63,881 nt of DNA, taken from NCBI GenBank assembly GCA_014762645.1, contig JABURP010000025.1, positions 1 through 63,881 of the forward strand. Direction: 5' to 3'. Positions 53,369 through 61,941 of the stretch are shown here, in pieces. The position numbers and the translations under genes are program-made. The DNA comes from Crocinitomicaceae bacterium. Its GTDB lineage: Bacteria > Bacteroidota > Bacteroidia > Flavobacteriales_D > Crocinitomicaceae. Position 1 is the first letter of the stretch. Each line of letters starts with the position of its first letter. The notes below the pieces were generated by a model that searched no databases, was not told the DNA's origin, and was given only the letters and a program-made list of their open reading frames with translations.

Positions 53369-54205
53369 ATGGTGGATCTACATTCATACAGAAAATTGAA
53401 AATTATCGCCCTTACCGTTGGGGGCACGGTTCTATTTGTCGGAATACCTATTTTCAATTATAACATCATTCCTGCCTTAATCGTGGCTCTCACCATTGGT
53501 TATACCGTATTAGCTTTAGGGATGAAACAAGTTGATACCGAGCGGAAGAAATATGGTTTTCTGCTTTCGGAAACTGACTTTAGTAATTCATTACTGCTTC
53601 TATTAGCAGCGGTCATTCAGATTGACAATAAGAAAACAGATTCAGAATTTCGTTTTATAGAGAAAGCACTTTTAGATCATTATAAAAGTGAACGGGTTGC
53701 TGTCATTGTGAATAGGGTTAAGGAGCTTACCCGGTTATCCAGGGCTGATCATAAAGAAATTTGTCGGTTTGTTCTGAAGGGGTTCGGTATATCAGAGCGT
53801 ATTGAAATGATGTATTTAATCGTGGGTGTTATATCTGCGGATGGTTTAATTACCAAAGCGGAAGAGCAAGTGCTGAAAGATATTGCCATAGGTTTGAGGA
53901 TTCCTTATAAAACGTATGAATCCTTACTTAATATGTTCCACTTTGTTCGTGAAGGTGAACAACGTACTAGTAAAAATCGAACACGGTCAGGTAAACTCCT
54001 TCTTAAAGAGGCCTATAAGATTCTCGAAATATCAGAGGGTGCAACAATTGAAGAGATTAAACGAGCTTATCGAAAACTGGCCCTTAAACATCATCCTGAT
54101 CGTGTTATACATTTGGGCGAGGAATACCAGAAATCTGCCAAAGAAAAATTTCAAATCATTGCAAAAGCGTATGAATATATTAAACTGAAAAAGAAATTTT
54201 CGTAA
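53369..54205 (+). CDS. TerB-like plus J-domain protein (DjlA-like)
   Basis: 278 residues. One or two N-terminal membrane segments (about 10-50), a TerB-like helical domain about 70-190 (AAVIQIDNKKTDSEFRFIEKAL, VGVISADGLITKAEEQVLKDIA) and a C-terminal J domain about 212-278 with HHPDRV, the HPD that stimulates DnaK. The layout matches DjlA-type membrane co-chaperones. It is divergent from ppk2. Confidence 0.9.
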   Translation: MVDLHSYRKLKIIALTVGGTVLFVGIPIFNYNIIPALIVALTIGYTVLALGMKQVDTERKKYGFLLSETDFSNSLLLLLAAVIQIDNKKTDSEFRFIEKALLDHYKSERVAVIVNRVKELTRLSRADHKEICRFVLKGFGISERIEMMYLIVGVISADGLITKAEEQVLKDIAIGLRIPYKTYESLLNMFHFVREGEQRTSKNRTRSGKLLLKEAYKILEISEGATIEEIKRAYRKLALKHHPDRVIHLGEEYQKSAKEKFQIIAKAYEYIKLKKKFS

Positions 54206-54429
54206 TTATTTTGACTTTGGGAGTACAAGCTTCTGATAATTAGCGGAATTTAGGGAGATTGTCATTCATGCGACAATTCTTGTGATTTAGCGATTTATTT
54301 AACGATTTCAACGGTAAATGTGAAATAATAATCAAAATTAGGATTACAAATTTCGCCTTTAAAACTCCAACTGAGCGAATTAATTGTTCTTATAGAGACA
54401 CAACTTTTCGTTAATTTCGCCGTCTAACC

Positions 54430-54444
54430 TATACCGAAGGTATA
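54430..54444 (+). promoter_or_regulatory. Small hairpin just before the 96-aa secreted protein gene
   Basis: TATACC-gaa-GGTATA ends 6 bp before the ATG at 54451. An upstream TAATTTCG resembles TAnnTTTG. The rest of 54206-54450 shows no gene; TTGTC...GACAA near 54262-54280 is a weak stem. Confidence 0.3.
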
Positions 54445-54450
54445 ACACAC

Positions 54451-54741
54451 ATGAAAAACTTAATACTCCTAACACTACTTTGTGTGTCGGTAGGATCATT
54501 TGGACAAAATGATTGCGACACTACGTTCTGCACGCAATACGCGGCAATGAATTCTTTTGAAGTTATTGGTAATTCTCAAAAGTCAGAAATGACTGGTGAT
54601 GAGCCGATTATGATATCTTGTAAAATGCTATGCGCTATTGAAGAGGCGCGCTCAACTGAAACAAATGTTGTGATACAATATGGCACGTATACAATTCTAG
54701 TGTACAGGGAGGGAGAAGAAATTCTCAACGAGGAGAAATAA
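54451..54741 (+). CDS. Small secreted protein, unknown function
   Basis: 96 residues with signal peptide MKNLILLTLLCVSVGSFGQ. The mature part has four Cys (NDCDTTFC, ISCKMLC) that could form two disulfides. No family recognised. The next gene, a T9SS protein, begins one base after its stop, so the two are cotranscribed. Confidence 0.7.
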   Translation: MKNLILLTLLCVSVGSFGQNDCDTTFCTQYAAMNSFEVIGNSQKSEMTGDEPIMISCKMLCAIEEARSTETNVVIQYGTYTILVYREGEEILNEEK

Positions 54742-54742
54742 T

Positions 54743-56275
54743 ATGAAGAAACAGCTACTTTTAATATCAGGAATACTATTCTGGGCATTTGGATATGCTC
54801 AGCCAGCAAATGATAATTGTGCGAATGCAACCGCATTAACCGTTGATGGTGGTTTATCTTGTGGTGAAACTACATTGGATGCTACCTTGCAATCAGGTTT
54901 CTCAACCGAATGTTTTACTAATTATGCCGGTTCGTCTGAAACTTCAGTTTGGTATAGTTTCACAGCCAATAATGATTCCATGGTGATCAATATGATTGAA
55001 ACCAACTTCCCAAATTTGTCTCCACACATGGCAGTATATGGTCCAAATGCAGGATGCTTACCTGCCTGTGCAAGTCAAATTTATGATGAGTTACTTGGTG
55101 GTGACCCGGGGCATCATGTTTTATTAACTGGCCTGGTCAATGGGGCTACTTATTTAATTCAGATACAAGGAAATGAAGGTGGTGGACCAAATGACAGTGA
55201 AACAAACTTTTGTATGGGTGTTGCACAACCATCTGCTAACGGTTATTCAACTGGAGCAAATGTGCTGGATGAATGTGGTACGGCCTTTACCGAAAATACA
55301 GATGGAGGCTATTGGCAGTCAGGCACTGGTTCTGGATTTGCGAACCTGGATAATAATGCCGGAACAACCTGTGGCGGATGTGTTGCGGGTAATGATGTAA
55401 CTTTTGTAATTAATAATGCAGCATGGAACGCGTTCTGTTCTGCAGTAGATGGAACCTGGCAAATTACAGTTGATAATGTTACGGGTTGTACATTATCTGC
55501 GCCCAATCAGGGAATACAGGCAGCTGTTTTTACCGGAAGCCCGAGTGCTTTAGTGAATGAAGGTCAACAAAGCCCGATTGCACCTGGTGGATCCTGGACA
55601 TCTCCTACTATTACAGTTAACGCAGGTGAATGTGCGTATCTGATGATAGATGGATTTGCTGGAGACGTTTGTACTTACGACGTAACACTTACAAATATTA
55701 CCGGTGGTTGCGTGGTATTGTCTGTGCAATTTGTTTCAATGACGGCTGTAAGAGCTGAAAAAGCTAATATTCTTAAATGGGTTGTGGCTTCTGAAGAGGA
55801 TAATGACAGATTTATCATTGAGCGTTCTTACGATAATGAAAACTACGAAGTGATTGGAGAAGTTCAGTCAATTGGTGATCATTTTGACGAGTACGAATAT
55901 GAGTTCGTTGATGATCGTAATCCTGCACCAAATGTTTATTACAAATTATCAGTTATCGATAACAACGGTAAACAGGAAATGTTGGCCATTAAATATTTGG
56001 CTGATATGACGGATATTGGTTTTGAAAACCTTATGTTATATCCAAATCCAGCTGTAAATGCTGTGAACATTAGATTTACGGAAAAGGCAGAGGGTACTCC
56101 AACAACAATTGAAATCTACTCTCAGCTAGGTGAACTTGTAAAAACTTATCATTTCGAAACTACAACTGGAATGAACGATTTTCAAATGAACCTTGAAGAA
56201 TTAGATCAGGGAACCTATTTAGTTAAGATTATTTCAGATTCAAAAATCGCCACGCGAACATTCGTAAAACGATAG
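54743..56275 (+). CDS. Secreted protein with T9SS type A sorting domain
   Basis: 510 residues. Signal peptide MKKQLLLISGILFWAFGYAQ, then a domain typical of T9SS proteins beginning PANDNCANATALTV, with SSETSVWYSFTANNDSMVI and a second related unit further on. An Ig-like segment LKWVVASEEDNDRFIIERSYD covers about 345-415, and the sorting domain runs from MLYPNPAVNAVNIRF (about 430) to SKIATRTFVKR. The body probably binds surfaces or glycans, but this is not shown. Confidence 0.88.
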   Translation: MKKQLLLISGILFWAFGYAQPANDNCANATALTVDGGLSCGETTLDATLQSGFSTECFTNYAGSSETSVWYSFTANNDSMVINMIETNFPNLSPHMAVYGPNAGCLPACASQIYDELLGGDPGHHVLLTGLVNGATYLIQIQGNEGGGPNDSETNFCMGVAQPSANGYSTGANVLDECGTAFTENTDGGYWQSGTGSGFANLDNNAGTTCGGCVAGNDVTFVINNAAWNAFCSAVDGTWQITVDNVTGCTLSAPNQGIQAAVFTGSPSALVNEGQQSPIAPGGSWTSPTITVNAGECAYLMIDGFAGDVCTYDVTLTNITGGCVVLSVQFVSMTAVRAEKANILKWVVASEEDNDRFIIERSYDNENYEVIGEVQSIGDHFDEYEYEFVDDRNPAPNVYYKLSVIDNNGKQEMLAIKYLADMTDIGFENLMLYPNPAVNAVNIRFTEKAEGTPTTIEIYSQLGELVKTYHFETTTGMNDFQMNLEELDQGTYLVKIISDSKIATRTFVKR

Positions 56276-56313
56276 TTGAGTTGCGAAGTATTCAGGGGTA
56301 AGTAAAGCGTTAA

Positions 56314-56820
56314 TTAGACGCGTTGTTTTGTATTGAATTTATTTGAGATTGCCTCGGTGTAGCCAACATGCGCATTTGGGAATCGTTCGGCCAGAAACTC
56401 CATTACCTCATTAATTCTGCCCTTCTTTACTGTAAATTGATAGCTGGTATTATCTGCTGCGTAGATCCATAGCTGGTAGTCTCGCTCTCCGTTATTGGAT
56501 TGCGTTATGTTCTCATAAAACCAAACTACATAGTCACTATCACCTTTCTCTATGGCTTTTATAAGGTCATTTTTTCCGGTTTTTATTTCCTGAAGTGCTG
56601 TCAATCCCGTCCAACTCATCAAGCCTCCAAATCCCATACTCATGATTATAATCACCCAAAGTATTATCTGGCCCTCCAGGTTTACCTTGGTAGTTTCAGC
56701 CTTAGCCCCAAATAAAACCAACCACAAAAAGAAGGCACCGAATGAAAAGACCAGAGTACCGACCACTAATTTTCTTTTGTTAGCGGAACCAATCAGTTCT
56801 TTAAAACCATTCGTATCCAT
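56314..56820 (-). CDS. Small protein with two membrane segments, unknown function
   Basis: 168 residues. Hydrophobic helices lie near residues 20-40 and 48-70 (LVVGTLVFSFGAFFLWLVLF, IILWVIIIMSMGFGGLMSW), followed by a soluble domain with DYVVWFYENITQSNNGERDYQLWIY. It is probably an inner-membrane protein with a cytoplasmic tail. No family recognised. Convergent with the T9SS gene. Confidence 0.7.
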   Translation of the reverse strand: MDTNGFKELIGSANKRKLVVGTLVFSFGAFFLWLVLFGAKAETTKVNLEGQIILWVIIIMSMGFGGLMSWTGLTALQEIKTGKNDLIKAIEKGDSDYVVWFYENITQSNNGERDYQLWIYAADNTSYQFTVKKGRINEVMEFLAERFPNAHVGYTEAISNKFNTKQRV

Positions 56821-56944
56821 TCGGTAAAATTTTAATCAAAATACAAAATTCAACGGAATCTACGTTTTGCGATAATCGCCAATAATTAGAATTGTTGGCT
56901 GAATTCAATTCATTAACCGGTGAATATCGCCGTAAATTTGAAGT

Positions 56945-57112
56945 ATGATATTTATTCAAAATGAAAAAGAAATGTACAAAATAAAAGAAGTGATTCCAGA
57001 TAATTCAAACAATATCAGAAAATTGAAGCGTGCTGAAAAGTTGGCATGGTTTTTCTTTATTGTAATAGGTGTAACCTACATAGTATTAACAGTGTACAAT
57101 CAAATTAGATAA
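56945..57112 (+). CDS. 55-aa single-pass membrane peptide, unknown
   Basis: A short frame from ATG 56945 (an internal ATG lies at 56972). After a polar N-terminus with a basic stretch (IRKLKRAEKLAW), one strong hydrophobic helix (FFFIVIGVTYIVLTVY) and a short polar end follow. The positive-inside arrangement and the stop 14 bp before the next gene make it a credible small gene. It has no known family. Confidence 0.5.
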   Translation: MIFIQNEKEMYKIKEVIPDNSNNIRKLKRAEKLAWFFFIVIGVTYIVLTVYNQIR

Positions 57113-57126
57113 ACCAGAAAATTACA

Positions 57127-57432
57127 ATGCAAATTTCCAACAGTGACAAAAGGTGTTTATTAAAAGTTGGCGTAGAAATTATGGAAGATTTTCTACGTGT
57201 AGAAGATTTGAAGAATAAAGCCACGTATGAATTCAAATTGGCTGAAGTTGGTTATGTGAGTTTACGCAGAACCCTCCGATCAATCTTTGGTCAGTCAGAT
57301 TCATATAAACTCGTGGTACACAAATGGGATACGTCAACGGTTGAGGTTGAAATAAATAAAAAAGACATTGAAATGTCAAAGCTTAAATCCGTTCTAAAGC
57401 GGGTCAACTCTTACTTTTACACCGAATCTTAA
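57127..57432 (+). CDS. 101-aa cytoplasmic protein, unknown function
   Basis: 101 residues, mixed charge, no signal. FLRVEDLKNKATYEFKLAEVGYVSLRRTLRS suggests a beta-alpha fold, but no motif is diagnostic. It follows the 55-aa membrane ORF by 14 bp and may act with it. The end overlaps the convergent barrel gene by 4 bp. Confidence 0.65.
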   Translation: MQISNSDKRCLLKVGVEIMEDFLRVEDLKNKATYEFKLAEVGYVSLRRTLRSIFGQSDSYKLVVHKWDTSTVEVEINKKDIEMSKLKSVLKRVNSYFYTES

Positions 57433-58193
57433 AACCAGCCAATACTAATTCCTGCACCAAATAGTTGCAGGTGACTGCTCTTTTCATCTTTAAATATTGG
57501 CGCCAGATCATAATAACCAAAGATCATAATGTTATCCACACCCATTCGGAAAGTTGGGCCAAAATGCCAGGGATTAATTTGCGGAAAATTAAACTCTTTA
57601 AATTCGTCTCCTTCAATACGGTGTTTGTGAAAGTACTCAAACATTAAACCTGCTTTAAAACCTGGATAGAACTTGAACTTTCCTCTTTCTCTGGCAGATC
57701 GGAATCTTAACTCAAATGGTACTTCAACAAAATTAAATACCGAACGATTGATCCATCTTTTAGGGCCGCTATAAGGAGCTAAAAAAGAATAAAGATCTTC
57801 ACCATCATCAATAAACTGGAACTCGCCGTTGCTACGAACTGAAAAATGGCTGTATCCTAATCCAATTCCTAATCCAACACGTCCTTTTTTTCCAAAAGGA
57901 ACATCAAACATGAGGTTTATTTCATGACCAATTGCATAAAATTTTGTCTTCACATTATTGACATCTCCAATCCATGAGTTCCAGAAGAAGTGTGTATTAA
58001 ACCGGTCAAATTTATCGGCCCGGTCAGGTGGTGGGGCCCATATTCCCGAATACAGGCGCATCAGGCCAGGTTTGCGCTTCATGAAAGGGTGAAAACGCTC
58101 CCATTTTTTTTCTTTTTTCTCATCCTGATCTTCCTGAGATAAAGCAGGTGAGATAAACAAAAAACAAATTAATATGGATAGTAGTATCCTCAT
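57429..58193 (-). CDS. Predicted outer-membrane beta-barrel protein
   Basis: 254 residues with signal peptide MRILLSILICFLFISPALS, a charged linker (EDQDEKKEKKWER), then barrel strands (GRVGLGIGLGYSHFSV, FVEVPFELRFRSA, FKFYPGFKAGLMFEY, HFGPTFRMGVDN) ending in GAGISIGWF with a terminal Phe. It resembles PorT-like Bacteroidota barrels. Its ATG overlaps the galE stop by 4 bp (ATGA). Confidence 0.8.
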   Translation of the reverse strand: MRILLSILICFLFISPALSQEDQDEKKEKKWERFHPFMKRKPGLMRLYSGIWAPPPDRADKFDRFNTHFFWNSWIGDVNNVKTKFYAIGHEINLMFDVPFGKKGRVGLGIGLGYSHFSVRSNGEFQFIDDGEDLYSFLAPYSGPKRWINRSVFNFVEVPFELRFRSARERGKFKFYPGFKAGLMFEYFHKHRIEGDEFKEFNFPQINPWHFGPTFRMGVDNIMIFGYYDLAPIFKDEKSSHLQLFGAGISIGWF

Positions 58194-59218
58194 TCAGGTT
58201 CAATGTTCTTTTCCCACTCCCAGGAGTGTTTGAGTGCGTCTTCAATACCGTATTTACAGTTCCAGTTCAGTACTTTATTGGCTTTATCTGCGTTTGCCCA
58301 AATTTGCTCAACATCTCCTGGTCTTCTTTTACCTATACGATAGTTCAATTTTATTTGATTCACCGTTTCAAAAGTATGGATAATTTCCAACACCGTAGAG
58401 CCTTTACCGGTTCCCAGATTAAACACTTCACAAACCTTCCCGGATTGTTTATCCACCCATTGAATAGCGGCTACATGGGCTTGCGCAAGGTCTACCACAT
58501 GAATATAATCGCGAATACACGTTCCATCTTTTGTATTGTAATCATCACCAAACACGGTAACTTGTTCGCGAAGACCATTTGCTGTTTGGGTAATGTACGG
58601 AACCAAATTATTTGGTACACCTTGTGGAAGTTCACCAATTTCAGCAGACGGATGAGCGCCGATAGGGTTAAAATAGCGTAAGAGAGTAGCTTTTAATTTT
58701 TGACCGGATGCCACGGCAAACTCAATCAATTGTTCACAGGCAATCTTTGTCGCGCCGTAAGGGGAAGCTGCTTTTTGTACAGGCATGTCCTCTGTAACTA
58801 CTGGATTTTCTGGTTCACCATATACAGTGCAAGAGGAAGAAAACACCAAATTTTCAACTTCAGCTTGCTTCATGACATTTAACAATACACAAAGTGATTC
58901 AATGTTGTTGTGGTAGTACATCACCGGTTTTTCAACAGACTCACCTACTGCTTTGTAGGCCGCAAAATGAATGACCCCTAAAATTCCCGGGTTTTCATTG
59001 AATACAATTTGCATGGATTTTTCATCCAGACAATCTACCTCATAAACATTCACCCTTGTATCGGTAATTTTTTGAATGCGGTCAATTATCCAGGGTTTTG
59101 AATTCCGAAAATCGTCAATAATAATTGGTTCAAACCCACCATTGATCAATTCAACAACGGTATGGGACCCAATATACCCGGCACCTCCGGTTACAACAAT
59201 TTGTCGTTTGTCTTCCAT
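58190..59218 (-). CDS. galE: UDP-glucose 4-epimerase
   Basis: 342 residues, standard length. The NAD-binding GGAGYIGSHTVVEL is at the N-terminus, HFAAYKAVGESV near residue 83, catalytic SSSCTVYG and SPYGATKIACEQ (Tyr and Lys), and NPIGAHPSAEIGE. It interconverts UDP-glucose and UDP-galactose for surface polysaccharides. It starts a two-gene minus-strand unit with the barrel gene. Confidence 0.95.
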   Translation of the reverse strand: MEDKRQIVVTGGAGYIGSHTVVELINGGFEPIIIDDFRNSKPWIIDRIQKITDTRVNVYEVDCLDEKSMQIVFNENPGILGVIHFAAYKAVGESVEKPVMYYHNNIESLCVLLNVMKQAEVENLVFSSSCTVYGEPENPVVTEDMPVQKAASPYGATKIACEQLIEFAVASGQKLKATLLRYFNPIGAHPSAEIGELPQGVPNNLVPYITQTANGLREQVTVFGDDYNTKDGTCIRDYIHVVDLAQAHVAAIQWVDKQSGKVCEVFNLGTGKGSTVLEIIHTFETVNQIKLNYRIGKRRPGDVEQIWANADKANKVLNWNCKYGIEDALKHSWEWEKNIEPE

Positions 59219-59280
59219 TTGAAGGGTAAAAATAATCTTTCTGAATGAACTATGTATTGACCTGAGAAATAAGACAAAAA

Positions 59281-59304
59281 AAAGAGGTCAAAAAAGACCT
59301 CTTT
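59281..59304 (-). terminator. Terminator of the YceI-like gene
   Basis: AAAGAGGTC (59281-59289) and GACCTCTTT (59296-59304) form a perfect 9-bp stem with a 6-nt loop, followed by a T-run on the minus strand, 21 bp past the stop. Confidence 0.9.
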
Positions 59305-59325
59305 ACAATGTTTTCTAAGCATTTT

Positions 59326-59967
59326 TTATAATGCACAATCTTTCTTTAAAGTAGTCTTTGCCGTAATTCCAACATCTGACCACAATCTATTCTCTCCATC
59401 TTCACCAGTGTGTTTTTCAGCACAAACTACACTTAATGAATCCATGGCTAACTGACCATCAAAATCAAGAATGTCCATTACGATTGATAGTGTAACAGTT
59501 TCCCCATCAATTTCAACGGTACCATCATAAGAAACGGTACCTCCATTCATTGTGATATCAACAACAGCTTCAGTTTCTGTCATGCTAACAATGGTTCCTG
59601 TGATCATTTCTGTCGTCTCCATATTTCCAAAAAAGGAGTTCTTCAGTTTGTGATCTCTTACTGGATCTTGTGTGTTAAGCGTATTAATTGGAATTTCGAA
59701 CGTGGCTCCGTCAAAAACACCCAGCATGTCATCACTTTCCTTTGCTGTAACGTTAATCTTATCAAAAGTACCATTTACGGCTACCTTCTCAGAGGTTTTA
59801 AAAGCTGTCCAGGTTAGTACTGTTGAAGACTCATCATAAGAATAGGTACATGCCTCTTCTGTTACTTGATCCTCATCTTCGTTAGTTTCATCTGATTCTT
59901 CGGCTCCTCCGCATGCAAACATTACAGGCAGCAGTCCAAGCATCATTAATTTTCTGGTTTTATTCAT
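59326..59967 (-). CDS. YceI-like lipoprotein
   Basis: 213 residues from ATG 59967 (MNKTRKLMMLGLLPVMFAC, lipobox); the longer frame begins without a signal. An acidic linker (ESDETNEDEDQVTEEA) leads a YceI-type lipocalin-like domain: LTWTAFKTSEKVAVNGTFDKI, PINTLNTQDPVRDHKLKNSFF and TGTIV. YceI domains bind isoprenoid-like lipids in the periplasm. Single gene. Confidence 0.85.
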   Translation of the reverse strand: MNKTRKLMMLGLLPVMFACGGAEESDETNEDEDQVTEEACTYSYDESSTVLTWTAFKTSEKVAVNGTFDKINVTAKESDDMLGVFDGATFEIPINTLNTQDPVRDHKLKNSFFGNMETTEMITGTIVSMTETEAVVDITMNGGTVSYDGTVEIDGETVTLSIVMDILDFDGQLAMDSLSVVCAEKHTGEDGENRLWSDVGITAKTTLKKDCAL

Positions 59968-60029
59968 GTCTTCTTCTATTATTGATTTAGGAAGGTTAAA
60001 GTTATCCAATTATTTAAGAAATGAAGGTA

Positions 60030-61016
60030 TCACATGGATTTATCATACCGTTCTTCCAGCTCAACGACATTGCTCAAGCGTTTCTTTTGCATGGCTCCAT
60101 GAATACTGGCATTTAATTCAAATCCAATTAGTAAGGCGAACGAAATCATATATATCCAGATCAATAGCATGATAATTGTTCCAAGTGAACCGTAAAGTTC
60201 ATTATAACTGGCGTAATACGTAATGTAAAGTTCATAGATCACCGAAATAATCACCACAAGAATAAATGCAAGTGTGGCACCAGGGGAGAAAAATCTGAAT
60301 CCTTTACGTTCCTTAGGGCCAAAATAATACATCAGTGATATCCCGCAATAAACAAGGAAAGCGAGGAAAATAAAATTTGTGATTCCGTTTATTTGGTTAA
60401 AATATTCATTCACGAATTGGTTGGATTCTGCCCACATTACAAATCCTTTTCGGACAAATATCAGGATGTAAAATGTAATGATTAATGCAAATATAAATGT
60501 TAACACAAAGCTTACTGAGAGGAGTCGTACTGCCCACCATTTTTGGCGTTTTACAAAACTCATTCTTGAACTATTAAAAGCCTTTATCAACACGGAAAAC
60601 CCATTAGACGTAAAATAGAGGGCAAAAACAAAACCGAAAGAAATGAGAGAAGTTACGGTTGAGTTTTCATATTCATGTATACCGCTCAAAAACTTTTCAA
60701 ACAGCATATCAGGAACCAGTGCACCTATTACCGGTGCTATGTCAGCTTCTAGATTAATGCCGGGTGTATATGTGGTTAAAACAACCAGCACAAGTCCAAA
60801 TGGGATAAGTGCCAGAAAAAAATGAAAGGCCACCGCTCCGGCTCGCATTCCAATAAGGCCTTTTTGGAGTGAGTAGACAAAGAAGAATATGATCTCCCAA
60901 AGAGATATTCCCTGAAAGCCAGGGACTTTTATCTTTCGGGTGGTGTGTATCAGCTTTCGAACAACAACAACCCTCAGAATTCTTGCTGTACGTTTTATAT
61001 TGGCAACCAGGGACAT
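60030..61016 (-). CDS. YihY/BrkB-family inner-membrane protein
   Basis: 328 residues with about six membrane helices. The YihY signature appears early (GLIGMRAGAVAFHFFLALIPFGLVLVVL, then LFEKFLSG) and late (YGSLGTIIMLLIWIYMISFALLIGFELNA). The family was once called ribonuclease BN in error; its function is unsettled. It is transcribed divergently from the bestrophin gene. Confidence 0.92.
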   Translation of the reverse strand: MSLVANIKRTARILRVVVVRKLIHTTRKIKVPGFQGISLWEIIFFFVYSLQKGLIGMRAGAVAFHFFLALIPFGLVLVVLTTYTPGINLEADIAPVIGALVPDMLFEKFLSGIHEYENSTVTSLISFGFVFALYFTSNGFSVLIKAFNSSRMSFVKRQKWWAVRLLSVSFVLTFIFALIITFYILIFVRKGFVMWAESNQFVNEYFNQINGITNFIFLAFLVYCGISLMYYFGPKERKGFRFFSPGATLAFILVVIISVIYELYITYYASYNELYGSLGTIIMLLIWIYMISFALLIGFELNASIHGAMQKKRLSNVVELEERYDKSM

Positions 61017-61050
61017 TTGAACAAAGATAAAATTGTTTCAGTCGAATTGT

Positions 61051-61058
61051 TAATTTTG
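61051..61058 (+). promoter_or_regulatory. Putative -7 box of the bestrophin gene
   Basis: TAATTTTG matches TAnnTTTG, 13 bp before the ATG. Confidence 0.4.
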
Positions 61059-61071
61059 GCAATCAATAGCT

Positions 61072-61941
61072 ATGATCAAGTATAATCCAAAAATTTGGTT
61101 CAGACACATTTTTAAGATTTCACGCACGGATACTTTATTTCTGATGTGGAAAGAGTTGGTGATGATTTCACTTGCTACGGCTGGTATTTCATGGTATAAG
61201 TTGGAATACTTTCCGAAATCTGATATGGTGGATTCGCTTATGGGGGTTTACTCGCTGGTAGGATTTGTGCTCTCGCTTTTACTTGTTTTTAGGACAAACA
61301 CAGCCTATGATCGTTGGTGGGAAGGCCGGAAAAAATGGGGTGAACTGGTAAATAATACCCGAAACTTTGCCATTAAAGTGGCGTCAATGACCACCAGTAA
61401 AGAAATTGACGAGTTCTTTGCACGTATGATTCCCAATTATGCCTTTGCCATGAAGGAACATCTTAGAGAAGGTGTTGATCTGGACGAACTTGAGTTAACG
61501 CCTGAAGAAGAGAAAGAATTGGAAGCTATAGCGCATAAGCCTAGTTATATAGCCAAATGGATGTACGCCAAATTGGATCAAATGAAAGCAGATGGTGACT
61601 TGACGCAAGAGGAATTTCTTTCAATGGATACTAACCTTAAAACGTTTTCGGATATTATAGGAGCTTGTGAACGAATAAAAAATACCCCATTGCCCTATTC
61701 CTATAGTAATTTCATGAAGAAGTTCATCTTTATATACGTATGTACAATGCCATTGGCTTTTGTTAATGCATTTGGGTATTACTCCGTACTAATTACAGTT
61801 TTTGTGTTTTATGTACTGGTCAGTTTGGAAATTTTGGCTGAAGAAATTGAGGATCCCTTTGGTAATGACCCAAATGATCTGCCTACGGATGAGTTAAGCC
61901 AGAAGATCAGGGACAACATCAAAGAGCTACTTAAGGACTAA
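61072..61941 (+). CDS. Bestrophin-family chloride channel
   Basis: 289 residues. The bestrophin/UPF0187 signature is LLLVFRTNTAYDRWWEGRKKWGELVNNTRNFA near residue 80, and four membrane segments lie in two pairs (about 28-50, 62-82, 220-240, 243-262). It ends with EEIEDPFGNDPNDLPTDEL, as in bacterial members. It is an anion channel of the inner membrane. The end overlaps the convergent MORN gene by 11 bp. Confidence 0.93.
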   Translation: MIKYNPKIWFRHIFKISRTDTLFLMWKELVMISLATAGISWYKLEYFPKSDMVDSLMGVYSLVGFVLSLLLVFRTNTAYDRWWEGRKKWGELVNNTRNFAIKVASMTTSKEIDEFFARMIPNYAFAMKEHLREGVDLDELELTPEEEKELEAIAHKPSYIAKWMYAKLDQMKADGDLTQEEFLSMDTNLKTFSDIIGACERIKNTPLPYSYSNFMKKFIFIYVCTMPLAFVNAFGYYSVLITVFVFYVLVSLEILAEEIEDPFGNDPNDLPTDELSQKIRDNIKELLKD

